In this document: positions 39,121-47,221 of the stretch, piece by piece
Layout: every line of letters begins with the position of its first letter
Numbering within the stretch: position 1 is the stretch's first letter
NCBI GenBank assembly: GCA_016791145.1
Contig: JAEUNJ010000069.1
Span: 27,022-91,021 of the forward strand
Direction: 5' to 3'
Length of the DNA stretch: 64,000 nt
Source: Rhodocyclaceae bacterium
GTDB lineage: Bacteria; Pseudomonadota; Gammaproteobacteria; Burkholderiales; Rhodocyclaceae
Program-made: the position numbers and the translations under genes
The notes under the pieces: generated by a model
Database searches by the model: none
What the model saw: only the letters and a program-made list of their open reading frames with translations
Told to the model about the DNA's origin: nothing

Positions 39121-40624
39121 GCAGGAACTGTTCCGTGCCGCCCGGGAGGCCTACCCGGAGCGGCGCCCGGAGCCCGGTCTCGGTGCGCTGGAGCGGCTCG
39201 GCCGCACGCTGTGGTCCTGGGCCGGCCGCCGGAGGGCCGCCCTGGGGGCGCCGGGACGGCCGCCGCCGGCCGTGCCGGAGGGCGAGGCCGATCTCCCGGC
39301 GGCCTCGGCCACGCAGCGGCGGCGCCTGGGGTCCCCCGGCGAGGCGGCCGATGCCCGGGCGCGCCTCCTCGCCCTCGCCTGCCGTGCCGCCGTCCTGGGC
39401 GGGCAGCCGGAGCCCTCGGCCGAAACCCGGCGGGCGGCCTGGGCCATGCTGGCCGGCGCCGTGGCCGACCTGCCCCCCGGGGCCGACCCGGTCACCGCCG
39501 CCGTCCTGGCCGGGGCGGTGGCGGCCGGCCGCGGTCTGCCCGTGCACCTGCTCGCCGCCGACGAGCCGGCCGCGGCGGCCCTCGCCGACCGGGCAGCCGC
39601 CCTCCTCCCCCGCCTCGGCCTTACCGCGGCCGGCATCGGCGCCCGCACCCCGGAAGCCGAGCGCCGCGCCGCCCATGCCGCCGACCTGGTCTGCCTGCCC
39701 CTGGCCGTGGCCGCCTTCGATTACCTGCGCGACCGGGTCCGGATGGGCCGTCGCCTGGGCCCCCTGAGGCACCGGATGGCGGCCGCCGATCCCGGCTCCC
39801 CGCTGCGCGGCCTGGTGATGCGGGGCCTGGGCCACGCCTACGTCCTCGACGCCGACGCGCTGATGGTGGACCGGGCCCATGCGCCCCTGGTCCTGCGCGA
39901 AGATCCGGGCGCCGCCGAACCCGCGATCCTGGCCCGCACGTCCCTGCCCGATTTCCTGGGCCGCTACCTCCGGCTGGGCGCCTGCGCCCCGGCGGCCGGC
40001 CTTTCCGCGCGCGACTTCCGGCGCCTCTACGGCATGCCCGTGGTCGGTACGGCCCCCGCGGCGCCCCCCATCGGCGGCGTGTTCGCCACCCGGGAGGAGA
40101 AATGGGAGGCCATCGCCGCGCGGGCGGCGGATGCCCGGCGGGCCGGCCGGGCCGTCCTCGTCGGCATCGCTGCCGGCGACGCCGACGGCCTCGCCGCGGC
40201 CCTCGAGGCCCGCGGGCTCTCCTGCCGGCGGCCCGGCGCCGGATCCCCGGACCCGGCCGACGCGGTCCTGGTGCTGCCCGAGCGCTACGGCGCGCCCCCC
40301 CTCCCGGAGGGACCGGCGTGCCTGGTCCTCGCCCAGGGCTTTCCGGGCGCCCGCCTCGATGGCCGCCTGGCCGCCGCCGTGCGCCGACGGGTCCCGGAGG
40401 CGACCTGCGAGGGCCTGTTCTCCCTTGATGACGAAGTCATGGAACCCGCCGGTCCCGCCGTCCCGGGGGATTGGCTTCCGGCCGCCGCCGCCGCGCCGCT
40501 GAGGCGCTGGCTCTACCGCCGCGCCCAGGCCCGCGCCGGCCGCCGGGAGACGGAGGTCCGCGTCGGCCTGGTGCAGTATGATCGCCACCTCGACAACGTA
40601 TTGGCATTCGCGGGGGAAGGATGA
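39113..40624 (+). CDS. SecA-derived protein lacking ATPase motifs
   Basis: A 503-residue protein that aligns by eye with the SecA motor core. ADLVCLPLAVAAFDYLRD matches the SecA segment ending in FDYLRD. AYVLDADALMVDRAHAPLVL matches the DEVD segment before EARTPLI. ARDFRRLYGMPVVGTAPAAP matches the region around the SecA GMTGT segment and the Pro-rich stretch after it. EEKWEAIAARAADARRAGRAVLVGIAAGDADGLAAAL matches SecA motor domain 2. The Walker A site (GEGKT in SecA) is replaced by PPGADPVTA, and DEVD by DADA, so ATP hydrolysis is unlikely. The C-terminal zinc motif is absent. The gene overlaps its neighbours on both sides. It may be a non-catalytic targeting factor or chaperone for the giant substrate. 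Confidence 0.72.
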   Translation: MSEQELFRAAREAYPERRPEPGLGALERLGRTLWSWAGRRRAALGAPGRPPPAVPEGEADLPAASATQRRRLGSPGEAADARARLLALACRAAVLGGQPEPSAETRRAAWAMLAGAVADLPPGADPVTAAVLAGAVAAGRGLPVHLLAADEPAAAALADRAAALLPRLGLTAAGIGARTPEAERRAAHAADLVCLPLAVAAFDYLRDRVRMGRRLGPLRHRMAAADPGSPLRGLVMRGLGHAYVLDADALMVDRAHAPLVLREDPGAAEPAILARTSLPDFLGRYLRLGACAPAAGLSARDFRRLYGMPVVGTAPAAPPIGGVFATREEKWEAIAARAADARRAGRAVLVGIAAGDADGLAAALEARGLSCRRPGAGSPDPADAVLVLPERYGAPPLPEGPACLVLAQGFPGARLDGRLAAAVRRRVPEATCEGLFSLDDEVMEPAGPAVPGDWLPAAAAAPLRRWLYRRAQARAGRRETEVRVGLVQYDRHLDNVLAFAGEG

Positions 40625-41466
40625 GCCGGCCCTGGCCTTGGATACTCCTGGCATCGGTGCTGCCGGGTGCGGCGATGGCCCAGGTGGGCGGCACCGCGGC
40701 GACGGCACCGCCGGCGGGTGCGGCGCCTGCCGCCGCCCGGCCGCCCGCGCCGCCCGCGCCGCCAACCGGCGCCGCGGCCCCGGTTCAGCCCGTCCGGCCG
40801 GCGCGCAGGAACCTGGAATGCATGATCGAGCCCTCGCTGGAGGTGAACCTGGGCAGCCCGGTGGACGGCGTCATCGAGGAGATCCGCGCCGACCGGGGGA
40901 GCCTGGTGAGCCGCGGCCAGGTCCTGGTGCGGCTTTCCTCGGCCGTGGAGGCGGCCTCCGTGAACCTGGCCCGGGGCAAGGAGGAGTTCGCGCGCCGGAA
41001 GGCCGAGCGCAACGAGGAACTGTTCCGCAAGGAACTGATCTCCGCCCAGGAAAAGGACCAGCTGGAAACCGAGCACCGGCTCGCCCAGCTCGAACTGCGG
41101 GAGAAGCAGGAACTGCTGCGCCAGCGCAGCATCGCCAGCCCGATCAACGGCGTCGTCGCCGAACGCTTCCTGGCGCCGGGCGACCAGGTCGGCAACCGCC
41201 AGATCCTGAAGCTCGCGCGCATCGACCCGCTGCATGTGGAGATCGTCGCCCCCGTCGCCCTGTTCGGCAAGGTGGCGGTCGGATCCGCCGCGGAGGTCAC
41301 GCCCGAACTCCTCGGCCAGACCCGCAAGGCCCGGGTTGCCGTCATCGACCGGGTCATCGACGCCGCCAGCGGGACCTTCCGGCTGCGCCTGGAACTTCCC
41401 AATCCGAAGCACGAGATTCCGGCGGGCCTGCGTTGCCAGGTGCGCTTCCCCGGCATCGCGGAATGA
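40621..41466 (+). CDS. Periplasmic membrane-fusion (HlyD/RND-type adaptor) protein
   Basis: A 281-residue secreted adaptor. Residues 1-20 form a signal peptide ending in AMA, followed by an Ala/Pro-rich linker. The lipoyl fold starts at GSPVDGVIEEIRADRGSLV and closes at SIASPINGVVAERFLAPGD. Between them is a short helical hairpin (RKAERNEELFRKELISAQEK) that would contact TolC. A beta-barrel completes the protein. It is shorter than RND adaptors (about 380) and lacks the last membrane-proximal domain. It is the last gene of the cluster (ATGA overlap), the third HlyD-like protein for one TolC. Confidence 0.88.
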   Translation: MSRPWPWILLASVLPGAAMAQVGGTAATAPPAGAAPAAARPPAPPAPPTGAAAPVQPVRPARRNLECMIEPSLEVNLGSPVDGVIEEIRADRGSLVSRGQVLVRLSSAVEAASVNLARGKEEFARRKAERNEELFRKELISAQEKDQLETEHRLAQLELREKQELLRQRSIASPINGVVAERFLAPGDQVGNRQILKLARIDPLHVEIVAPVALFGKVAVGSAAEVTPELLGQTRKARVAVIDRVIDAASGTFRLRLELPNPKHEIPAGLRCQVRFPGIAE

Positions 41467-41479
41467 ACCTGAAAACCTC

Positions 41480-41615
41480 ACCACGGAGGCACGGAGACGC
41501 AGAGAAATGCAAAACATCAAGGATTTGCGTGTGGTGTTCGGGCCACCCGTCGGGTGAGTCCCACCAGCCCGGCAAGGATCTGATTTTCCTCTGTGAACTC
41601 TGTGTCTCTGTGGTT
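41480..41615 (+). repeat. Small element with imperfect terminal inverted repeats
   Basis: The left arm (41480-41504, ACCACGGAGGCACGGAG and on) is the inverted, imperfect partner of the right arm (41589-41615, ending CTCTGTGTCTCTGTGGTT). The arms are purine-biased with a CACAGAG-like period and differ from the surrounding GC-rich DNA. A CACCCG/CGGGTG palindrome lies in the middle, and a run of six T follows the right arm at about 41624-41629. Sequences of this AACCACAGAGACACAGAG type are dispersed in many bacterial genomes. No coding capacity. It may also end transcription of the export cluster. Confidence 0.6.
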
Positions 41616-41732
41616 CAACTGCATTTTTTCGGATGAACCCGGGCAAGGCGGCTGGCCCGCGGGGACGCAGCCGGCGTGGGCCGCGCTGATCCGTCGCCCG
41701 GGACCCGCAGGACCGCGGCCCGCCGGCCGCCC

Positions 41733-43517
41733 ATGACCTGGCCTGCCTTCCGCCTCCTTCGCGCCTTGCGCCGGGCCCGGAACCCCGGGACGCTGCCCCG
41801 GTGGCGCGCCGCGCCGGCCGGCATGCTTGCCATGCTGGCCGCCGGCACGGCCCTGGCGGCCGGTCCGGACCAGCCCGAGGGGGCCTCCGGATGGCGGGAG
41901 AAGCCCCCGCTCGCCTTCTCCCGGCACGGGGCGGCCACGGCCAATCCCTTCGCCTCGGAGGCGGCGCTCCGGATCCTCCGGGAAGGCGGCACCGCCCTGG
42001 ATGCCGCCATCGCCGCGCAGATGGTGCTCAACGTCGTGGAGCCCCAGTCCTCGGGCATCGGCGGCGGCGGCTTCCTGCTCCATTACTCCGCCGGCGACGG
42101 CCGGCTCTCGGCCTACGACGGCCGGGAGACGGCGCCCGCGGCCGCGGCGGCGGAGCGCTTCCTCCGCGACGGCCGGCCGCAGCCCTTCCCCGCGGCGGCC
42201 ACGGGCGGCATGGCGGTGGGGGTGCCCGGTCTCGTGGCCATGCTGGAGGCGGCCCACCGGGCCCACGGCCGGCTTCCCTGGGCGCGGCTCTTCGCGCCGG
42301 CCATCGGGCTCGCCGAAGCGGGCTTCCCCGTGTCGCCGCGTCTGGCCATGCTGCTGGCCGCCGATCCGCACCTGCGGCATTCGCCGGGAGCGCGGGAGCT
42401 CTACTACCGGCCGGACGGGTCCCCCCTCGCATCCGGCGCGCTGCTGCGCAACCCGGCGCTGGCCGGCACCCTGCGCCGCGTGGCGGAGCAGGGCGCCCGG
42501 GCCATCGCCGGGGGCGAGGTCGGCCGCGCCTTCGTCGAGGCGGTGCGGACCAGCCCGCGCGGGGAGGGGGACCTGGCGCCGGAGGACCTGGCCGCCTACC
42601 GTCCGGTGGTGCGGGAGCCCCTGTGCGGCGCCTACCGGGGCTACCGGGTCTGCGGCATGCCGCCGCCCTCCTCGGGCGGCGTCGCCGTCCTCCAGATCCT
42701 GGGCATCCTGGAGCGGGTGCCGTTCCGGGCGGCACGGCCCGGAAGCGCCGAGGCGATCCACTGGTTCGCCGAGGCCGGGCGCCTGGCTTTCGCGGACCGG
42801 GCGCGCTACCTGGGCGATCCCGCCTTCGTCGCCGTGCCGGTGCGGGAACTGCTGGCACCGGATTATCTCGCCGGCCGCGCCGCCGCCCTGGGCCCGGACC
42901 GCAGCCTGGGGCGGGCGCCGGCCGGGGAGCTGGCCCTGCCCCGGGCCGATGCCGGGGACGGGGAACGCCCCGCCACCACCCACCTGTCGGTGGTGGACGG
43001 GCAGGGCAATGCCGTCGCACTGACCAGTTCCATCGAGGATGCCTTCGGCAGCCGCATCCTCGCCGCCGGCGTACTGCTCAACAACCAGCTGACCGACTTC
43101 AGCTTCGTCCCCGAGCGGGAGGGGCGCCCCGTGGCGAACCGCGTCCAGCCCGGCAAGCGCCCCCTCTCCTCCATGGCGCCGACCATGGTGTTCGACCGGG
43201 ACGGGGCCCTGCTCGCCGTGCTCGGGTCCCCCGGCGGCAACCACATCATCAACTACGTGGCGCGGACGCTGGTGGCCCTGATCGACTGGCGGCTTCCGGC
43301 GGGGCGCGCCCTGGCCATGCCCCATTTCGGCAGCCGCAACGGGCCGACGCTGCTCGAACCGGCGACGCCCGAGGCCGTCCAGCGGGAGCTGGAAGCCCGC
43401 GGCCACGAGGTCGTGCGCGCCGAACTGACCAGCGGCCTCCACCTGATCCTGCGCACGCCCGCCGGCTGGATCGGCGCCGCCGATCCGCGCCGCGAGGGGG
43501 AGGTGCGGGGGGAGTGA
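41733..43517 (+). CDS. ggt: Gamma-glutamyltransferase (glutathione hydrolase) proenzyme
   Basis: About 594 residues. It hydrolyses or transfers the gamma-glutamyl group of glutathione and related peptides in the periplasm. A positively charged N-terminus leads to a hydrophobic stretch (MLAMLAAGTALAAG). Family motifs follow: GGTALDAAIAAQMVLNVVEP, SSGIGGGGF, the PPPSSGG loop, and the autoprocessing site PATTHLSVVD, whose first Thr (about residue 415) becomes the N-terminal nucleophile of the small subunit. PLSSMAPTMVF and GSPGGNHIIN complete the active site. The start is uncertain: ATG at 41733 is used here; ATG at 41823 would begin right at the signal peptide, and a GTG at 41676 is also open. 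Confidence 0.92.
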   Translation: MTWPAFRLLRALRRARNPGTLPRWRAAPAGMLAMLAAGTALAAGPDQPEGASGWREKPPLAFSRHGAATANPFASEAALRILREGGTALDAAIAAQMVLNVVEPQSSGIGGGGFLLHYSAGDGRLSAYDGRETAPAAAAAERFLRDGRPQPFPAAATGGMAVGVPGLVAMLEAAHRAHGRLPWARLFAPAIGLAEAGFPVSPRLAMLLAADPHLRHSPGARELYYRPDGSPLASGALLRNPALAGTLRRVAEQGARAIAGGEVGRAFVEAVRTSPRGEGDLAPEDLAAYRPVVREPLCGAYRGYRVCGMPPPSSGGVAVLQILGILERVPFRAARPGSAEAIHWFAEAGRLAFADRARYLGDPAFVAVPVRELLAPDYLAGRAAALGPDRSLGRAPAGELALPRADAGDGERPATTHLSVVDGQGNAVALTSSIEDAFGSRILAAGVLLNNQLTDFSFVPEREGRPVANRVQPGKRPLSSMAPTMVFDRDGALLAVLGSPGGNHIINYVARTLVALIDWRLPAGRALAMPHFGSRNGPTLLEPATPEAVQRELEARGHEVVRAELTSGLHLILRTPAGWIGAADPRREGEVRGE

Positions 43518-43557
43518 ACGCCGCGGCGCGCTATGATCGCGCCGGGAGGAACGCGCC

Positions 43558-44451
43558 ATGAGCCTGGTACCGCTGGGCAGGAACGAACTGCCCGTCGGGC
43601 AGCCCCTGGCCTGGGACATCTACGACGGGAACGGGACGCTGGTCGCCCGGCATGGCGTCGTGGTCGCCGACCGGGCCCAGGCCGACGCCCTCCTCGCCCG
43701 GGGTGCCTACCGGGACTACCTGGGCCCCGAGCACGCCGCCACCGGCGCGCCGGCCGGGGAGGAGGGCCGCGCCGGCGGGCCGGCGACCCAGTCCTTCTCC
43801 CTGGACGAAGTGAAGCTGCAGATCGGCGATCCGGTGCAGATCCAGACCCAGGATCCCCAGAATCCCCTGCGCTACTACGTCCGGCTGGTGGGCTACGCCA
43901 AGGGGCGCAGCGTGCTGCTCACCATGCCGATGGTGGAGGACCGGGTGGCCCTGGTGCGCGAGGGCCAGGCCTTCGTGGTCCGCGCCTTCTCCGGCAAGCA
44001 CGCCTACGCCTTCACGGCCTCCGTGACCCGGGCCACCAGCGCGCCCTTCCCGCACATGCACCTGTCCTGGCCGTCGGAGGTGCGGGGCATGCTCGTCCGG
44101 CACAACCCGCGGGTGGAGACGCGCATCATCGCCGCGGTGAGCCGCCCGGGCGGCGGGCCCGACGACACGCGGGCGGCGACGCTGGTGAACCTCAGCACCA
44201 GCGGGGCCCTGATGGCCTGCAGGGAGCCGCTCGGCGAGCGGGGCGACGCCCTGGTGGTGAAGTTCAAGCTGGCCCAGGAGGGCATCGAATCCTACCTGGG
44301 CATCAATGCCCTGATCCGCGCCACCCAGCGGGAGCGGGAGGAGGGCATCCTGGGCGGCATCCGCCACGGCGTCGAGTTCGTGGACCTGCTGCCGGCCGAC
44401 CACCTGACCCTGTCGGCCTACGTCTATCGAAAGCTGGCCGACGAGGGGTGA
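43558..44451 (+). CDS. PilZ-domain protein (YcgR/flagellar-brake type)
   Basis: A 297-residue cytoplasmic c-di-GMP receptor candidate. A short N-terminal domain (about 1-55, DIYDGNGTLVARHGVVV) precedes a YcgR-like N domain (FSLDEVKLQIGDPVQIQT). The C-terminal PilZ domain has the c-di-GMP motifs RHNPRVETR and NLSTSGA. YcgR proteins slow flagellar rotation when c-di-GMP is bound; here the target is inferred. The ATG at 43558 has GGGAGG 9 bases upstream. It lies 40 bases after ggt and faces gloC. It would read the output of the several c-di-GMP enzymes in this window. Confidence 0.9.
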   Translation: MSLVPLGRNELPVGQPLAWDIYDGNGTLVARHGVVVADRAQADALLARGAYRDYLGPEHAATGAPAGEEGRAGGPATQSFSLDEVKLQIGDPVQIQTQDPQNPLRYYVRLVGYAKGRSVLLTMPMVEDRVALVREGQAFVVRAFSGKHAYAFTASVTRATSAPFPHMHLSWPSEVRGMLVRHNPRVETRIIAAVSRPGGGPDDTRAATLVNLSTSGALMACREPLGERGDALVVKFKLAQEGIESYLGINALIRATQREREEGILGGIRHGVEFVDLLPADHLTLSAYVYRKLADEG

Positions 44452-44511
44452 GGGCCGGAGGGCGGGGTGGCGACGGGTCTTGCGGACTGCGGTATCGCGG
44501 TCGAGCGCCCG

Positions 44512-45150
44512 TCAGGCACCCAGCCCGACGAAGGGGTTGTAGATCCGTTCCTCACCGAAGGTCGAGGTGGGGCCGTGGCCCGGCACGAAGGTCACGTCGT
44601 CGCCCAGGGGGAAGAGCTTTTCCCGGATCGCCGCGATCAGGGTCCCGTGGTCGCCGCGCGGGAAGTCCGTGCGGCCGATGGACCCGGCGAACAGCACGTC
44701 GCCGACGATGGCCACCCGGGAGCCGGGGTCGAAGAACACCACGTGGCCCGGCGTGTGCCCCGGCGCGTGGATCACCTGCAGTTCGATGCCGCCGACCGTC
44801 ACCCGGTCGCCGTCCTCCAGCCAGCGGTCGGGCGTGAAGGCCCGGGCGGCGGGCAGGCCGAACATGCGGCTCTGGGCCGGCAGCTGCTCGATCCAGAAGG
44901 CATCCTCCCGCTGGGGTCCCTCCACGGGCACGCCCAGGCGCTCGGCCAGTTCGGCCGTGGCCCCGGCGTGGTCGATGTGGCCGTGGGTGAGCAGGATCTT
45001 CTCGATGCGCACGCCCCGGCGCGCGGCCTCGGCGACGATCCGGTCCAGGTCGCCGCCCGGGTCCACCACGGCGCCGGCCATGGTCGATTCCTCCCAGAGC
45101 AGCGTGGCGTTCTGGGCGAAGGCGGTGACGGGAATCATGGCGTACTGCAT
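44512..45150 (-). CDS. gloC: Metallo-beta-lactamase-fold hydrolase GloC (YcbL)
   Basis: A 212-residue enzyme very close in pattern to E. coli YcbL/GloC, a type II glyoxalase that hydrolyses S-lactoylglutathione. It has the zinc motif THGHIDHAG, HAPGHTPGHVVFFDPG, the metal-bridging Asp in GDVLFAGSIGRTDFPRGDH, and FVPGHGPTSTFGEER. Length matches (about 215). The ATG at 45150 lies 8 bases after the marR stop and has AGGAAA upstream, so it is read with marR. It may help detoxify aldehydes or be a housekeeping passenger. Confidence 0.92.
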   Translation of the reverse strand: MQYAMIPVTAFAQNATLLWEESTMAGAVVDPGGDLDRIVAEAARRGVRIEKILLTHGHIDHAGATAELAERLGVPVEGPQREDAFWIEQLPAQSRMFGLPAARAFTPDRWLEDGDRVTVGGIELQVIHAPGHTPGHVVFFDPGSRVAIVGDVLFAGSIGRTDFPRGDHGTLIAAIREKLFPLGDDVTFVPGHGPTSTFGEERIYNPFVGLGA

Positions 45151-45158
45151 GGCGTTTC

Positions 45159-45653
45159 CTATTCCTGGGGGCGCGGGCGCAGCGGCGCCCGGCTGAACTC
45201 GTTGTTGGCGGTGGCGATGCGGTCGAGGCAGTCGATGAAGCGGGTCCGCTCGGCCGCCGAGAGGGGGGCGAGGATGCGTTCCTGCACGCGCTGCACCGGC
45301 ACCTCCAGCCGGTCCAGCAGGCGCGCGCCCTGGGGGGTCAGGTGCAGCAGGCGGACGCGGCGGTCGTCCGGGTTGTCGCCCCGGTCGAGCAGGCCACGGG
45401 CCTCCAGCCGCGCCACCACCTCGCCGGTGGTGCTGCGGTTCAGGGCGGCGTAGCCGGCCAGGGTGATCTGGTCCATGCTGCCGTATTCGCGCAGCAGGGA
45501 GAGCACGGCGAACTGGATCGGCGTCACGTCCTGCCCGGCGCATTCCTCCAGGAAGAGGGCCACGGCGATCTGGTGGCAGCGGCGGATCAGGTGGCCCGGC
45601 AGGCCATGCACATGGGCGCCGGCGGCGGTCTGCCTGTCGGATGCGGATTTCAC
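45159..45653 (-). CDS. MarR-family transcriptional regulator (next to 3-hydroxybenzoate hydroxylase gene)
   Basis: A 164-residue winged-helix regulator from the chosen GTG at 45653. It has MarR core features: VTPIQFAVLSLLREYG, LAGYAALNRSTTGEVVARLEARGLL (recognition helix), and the wing NPDDRRVRLLHLTPQG. It is divergent from nagX, whose promoter contains a large inverted repeat, so it probably represses that gene and answers to an aromatic acid (inference). The start is unclear. The frame is open up to a TTG at 45692 and no good ribosome site is visible. A tract of eight C residues (minus strand, 45677-45670) separates the frame from an ATG at 45685 that is one base out of register. Confidence 0.85.
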   Translation of the reverse strand: MKSASDRQTAAGAHVHGLPGHLIRRCHQIAVALFLEECAGQDVTPIQFAVLSLLREYGSMDQITLAGYAALNRSTTGEVVARLEARGLLDRGDNPDDRRVRLLHLTPQGARLLDRLEVPVQRVQERILAPLSAAERTRFIDCLDRIATANNEFSRAPLRPRPQE

Positions 45654-45778
45654 GCGGCGGTCTCGCTGAGGGGGGGGCGGTTCATAAGCCAACGATGATA
45701 CTGCCTATTCCATGGCGCGGGAGGCGGGGATGGCCGGAAGCGGCCCGCCTCCGCCCGCCGGAAATCTTCAAGCCTATA

Positions 45779-45806
45779 TTGACAGCACACTGATGAGTTG
45801 TATACT
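45779..45806 (+). promoter_or_regulatory. Strong sigma-70 promoter of nagX
   Basis: A perfect -35 TTGACA (45779-45784), 16 bases, then TATACT (45801-45806). This is the closest match to the sigma-70 consensus in the window, 78 bases before the nagX ATG. Strong boxes like this usually imply repression control. Confidence 0.8.
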
Positions 45807-45824
45807 GATTGTCAGTGGGCTGTC
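45781..45824 (+). promoter_or_regulatory. Long inverted repeat over the nagX promoter (MarR operator candidate)
   Basis: GACAGCACACTGA (45781-45793) and TCAGTGGGCTGTC (45812-45824) are inverted copies matching at 12 of 13 positions, 18 bases apart, enclosing the -10 box and a central GTATAC. A regulator bound here would block RNA polymerase. Confidence 0.65.
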
Positions 45825-45883
45825 TAAATGCCGCACCGGAATCCGGCGGCGGCGATCTTCCGAACCGACCAGAGGAGAACGCA

Positions 45884-47086
45884 ATGAGCCAGGACAACGG
45901 GCTTCCCTTCATCATCGCCGGCGGCGGCATCGGCGGCATGGCGGCCGCCATCGGCCTGTCGCGGGCCGGCTACAAGGTGGTCGTGCTGGAGCGGGCCAGG
46001 GAATTCGGCGAGATCGGCGCCGGCATCCAGCTCGGCCCCAACGCCTTCCACGCCCTGAAGGTCCTCGGGGTCGCCGAGAAGACCCTGGAGAACGCCGTCT
46101 ATATCGACGAGCTGGTGATGATGGACGGCGTGACCGGCGACCGCATCGCGGCCATCGGCCTCGGCGATTCCTTTCGCAGCTTCTTCAAGAACCCGTATGC
46201 GGTGATCCACCGGGCGGACCTGCACGGCGCCATGCTGGAGGTGAACCGGAAGGATCCCAACGTCACCCTGCTGGCCAGCCACGAGGTGGTGGGCTTCTCC
46301 CAGGCCAACGGCGTCGTCGAGGTGAACACCGCCGACGGCGGCAGCTTCAAGGGCTGCGCGCTGCTCGGCGCCGACGGGGTCCGCTCCAAGATCCGCGAAC
46401 AGGTGGTGGGCGACGGCGGGCCGAAGATCTCCGGCCACGTGGCCTACCGGGCCGTGCTGCCCATCGAGGAGATGCCCGAGGCCCTGCGCTGGAACGCCGC
46501 CGCCCTGTGGGCCGGACCCCGGTGCCATTTCGTCCATTACCCGCTGCGCGGCTGGAAGCTCTTCAACATCGTCGCCACCTTCCACAGCGACAAATACACC
46601 ACGGAGCGCCACAACGAGCCCGGGGACCGGGACGAGCTGATGGCCCACTTCCAGCACCTGCCGCCGCTGCCCAGGTCCATCCTCGAGAAGTCCGACGGCT
46701 GGCGGCGCTGGGTGCTCGGCGACCGGGACCCGGTGCCCAACTGGACCCAGGGCAACGTCACCCTGCTCGGCGACGCCGCCCACCCGACCCACCAGTATTT
46801 CGCCCAGGGCGCCGTCATGGCGCTGGAGGACGCGGTCGAACTGATGCGCCAGATGCAGGCCGCCAAGGCTTCGGGCGCCGACTTCAACCGGGCCTTCACC
46901 GCCTACCAGGACAAGCGGATCACCCGCACCGCGCGCATCGTCCTGTCCTCCCGGGCCATCGGGCAGTACTTCTACCATCCGGCCGGCGTCGAGCGCCTCG
47001 TGCGCAACCAGATCCTGGGCACCAAGAGCCAGGAGGACTTCCACCGGGGCCTGGACTGGATCTACGGCTACGGCCGGGACGACTGA
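45884..47086 (+). CDS. nagX: 3-hydroxybenzoate 6-hydroxylase (FAD monooxygenase)
   Basis: A 400-residue group A flavin monooxygenase that converts 3-hydroxybenzoate to gentisate with NAD(P)H and O2. The FAD dinucleotide fold is at IIAGGGIGGMAAAIGLSRAG (GGGIGG 13-18), followed by EFGEIGAGIQLGPNAFHALKVLG. The central GADGVRSKIRE (DG motif) and GDAAHPTHQYFAQGAVMALEDA (second FAD motif) are intact. The sequence pattern matches NagX/MhbM-type 3HB6H rather than salicylate hydroxylase, and gentisate 1,2-dioxygenase at 61 kb supports this. The ATG at 45884 has AGAGGAG upstream. It is controlled by the promoter and inverted repeat just upstream. Confidence 0.9.
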   Translation: MSQDNGLPFIIAGGGIGGMAAAIGLSRAGYKVVVLERAREFGEIGAGIQLGPNAFHALKVLGVAEKTLENAVYIDELVMMDGVTGDRIAAIGLGDSFRSFFKNPYAVIHRADLHGAMLEVNRKDPNVTLLASHEVVGFSQANGVVEVNTADGGSFKGCALLGADGVRSKIREQVVGDGGPKISGHVAYRAVLPIEEMPEALRWNAAALWAGPRCHFVHYPLRGWKLFNIVATFHSDKYTTERHNEPGDRDELMAHFQHLPPLPRSILEKSDGWRRWVLGDRDPVPNWTQGNVTLLGDAAHPTHQYFAQGAVMALEDAVELMRQMQAAKASGADFNRAFTAYQDKRITRTARIVLSSRAIGQYFYHPAGVERLVRNQILGTKSQEDFHRGLDWIYGYGRDD

Positions 47087-47202
47087 GCCCCGCGGCCGAC
47101 AGGGGCGAGGGCGGCCGCTGCCGCGATCCGGCCCTCGACCGTCGCCGTCCCGCCGGGCAGGCCGCCCGCAGGGCGGCGTGCCCGGTGCGGATCCCGTGGC
47201 CT

Positions 47203-47221
47203 GGCGTCCTCGCCGCGATGG
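47203..47221 (+). repeat. REP-like hairpin, copy 1
   Basis: GGCGTCCTCGCCGCGATGG matches the copy at 62897-62915 at 18 of 19 positions. It forms a short GGCG/CGCC hairpin and lies in the 294-base gap between nagX and the NTF2-like gene. That gap holds no other recognisable feature. Confidence 0.5.

Noticed and set aside
22523..41466. Ordinary type I secretion operon (HlyBD-TolC)
   Set aside because: No gene with ABC ATPase motifs is present, and every reading frame of the block is accounted for by other proteins.
41676..41732. GTG start giving a longer gamma-glutamyltransferase
   Set aside because: It would put about 50 charged residues before the signal peptide. Starts at 41733 or 41823 fit secretion better.
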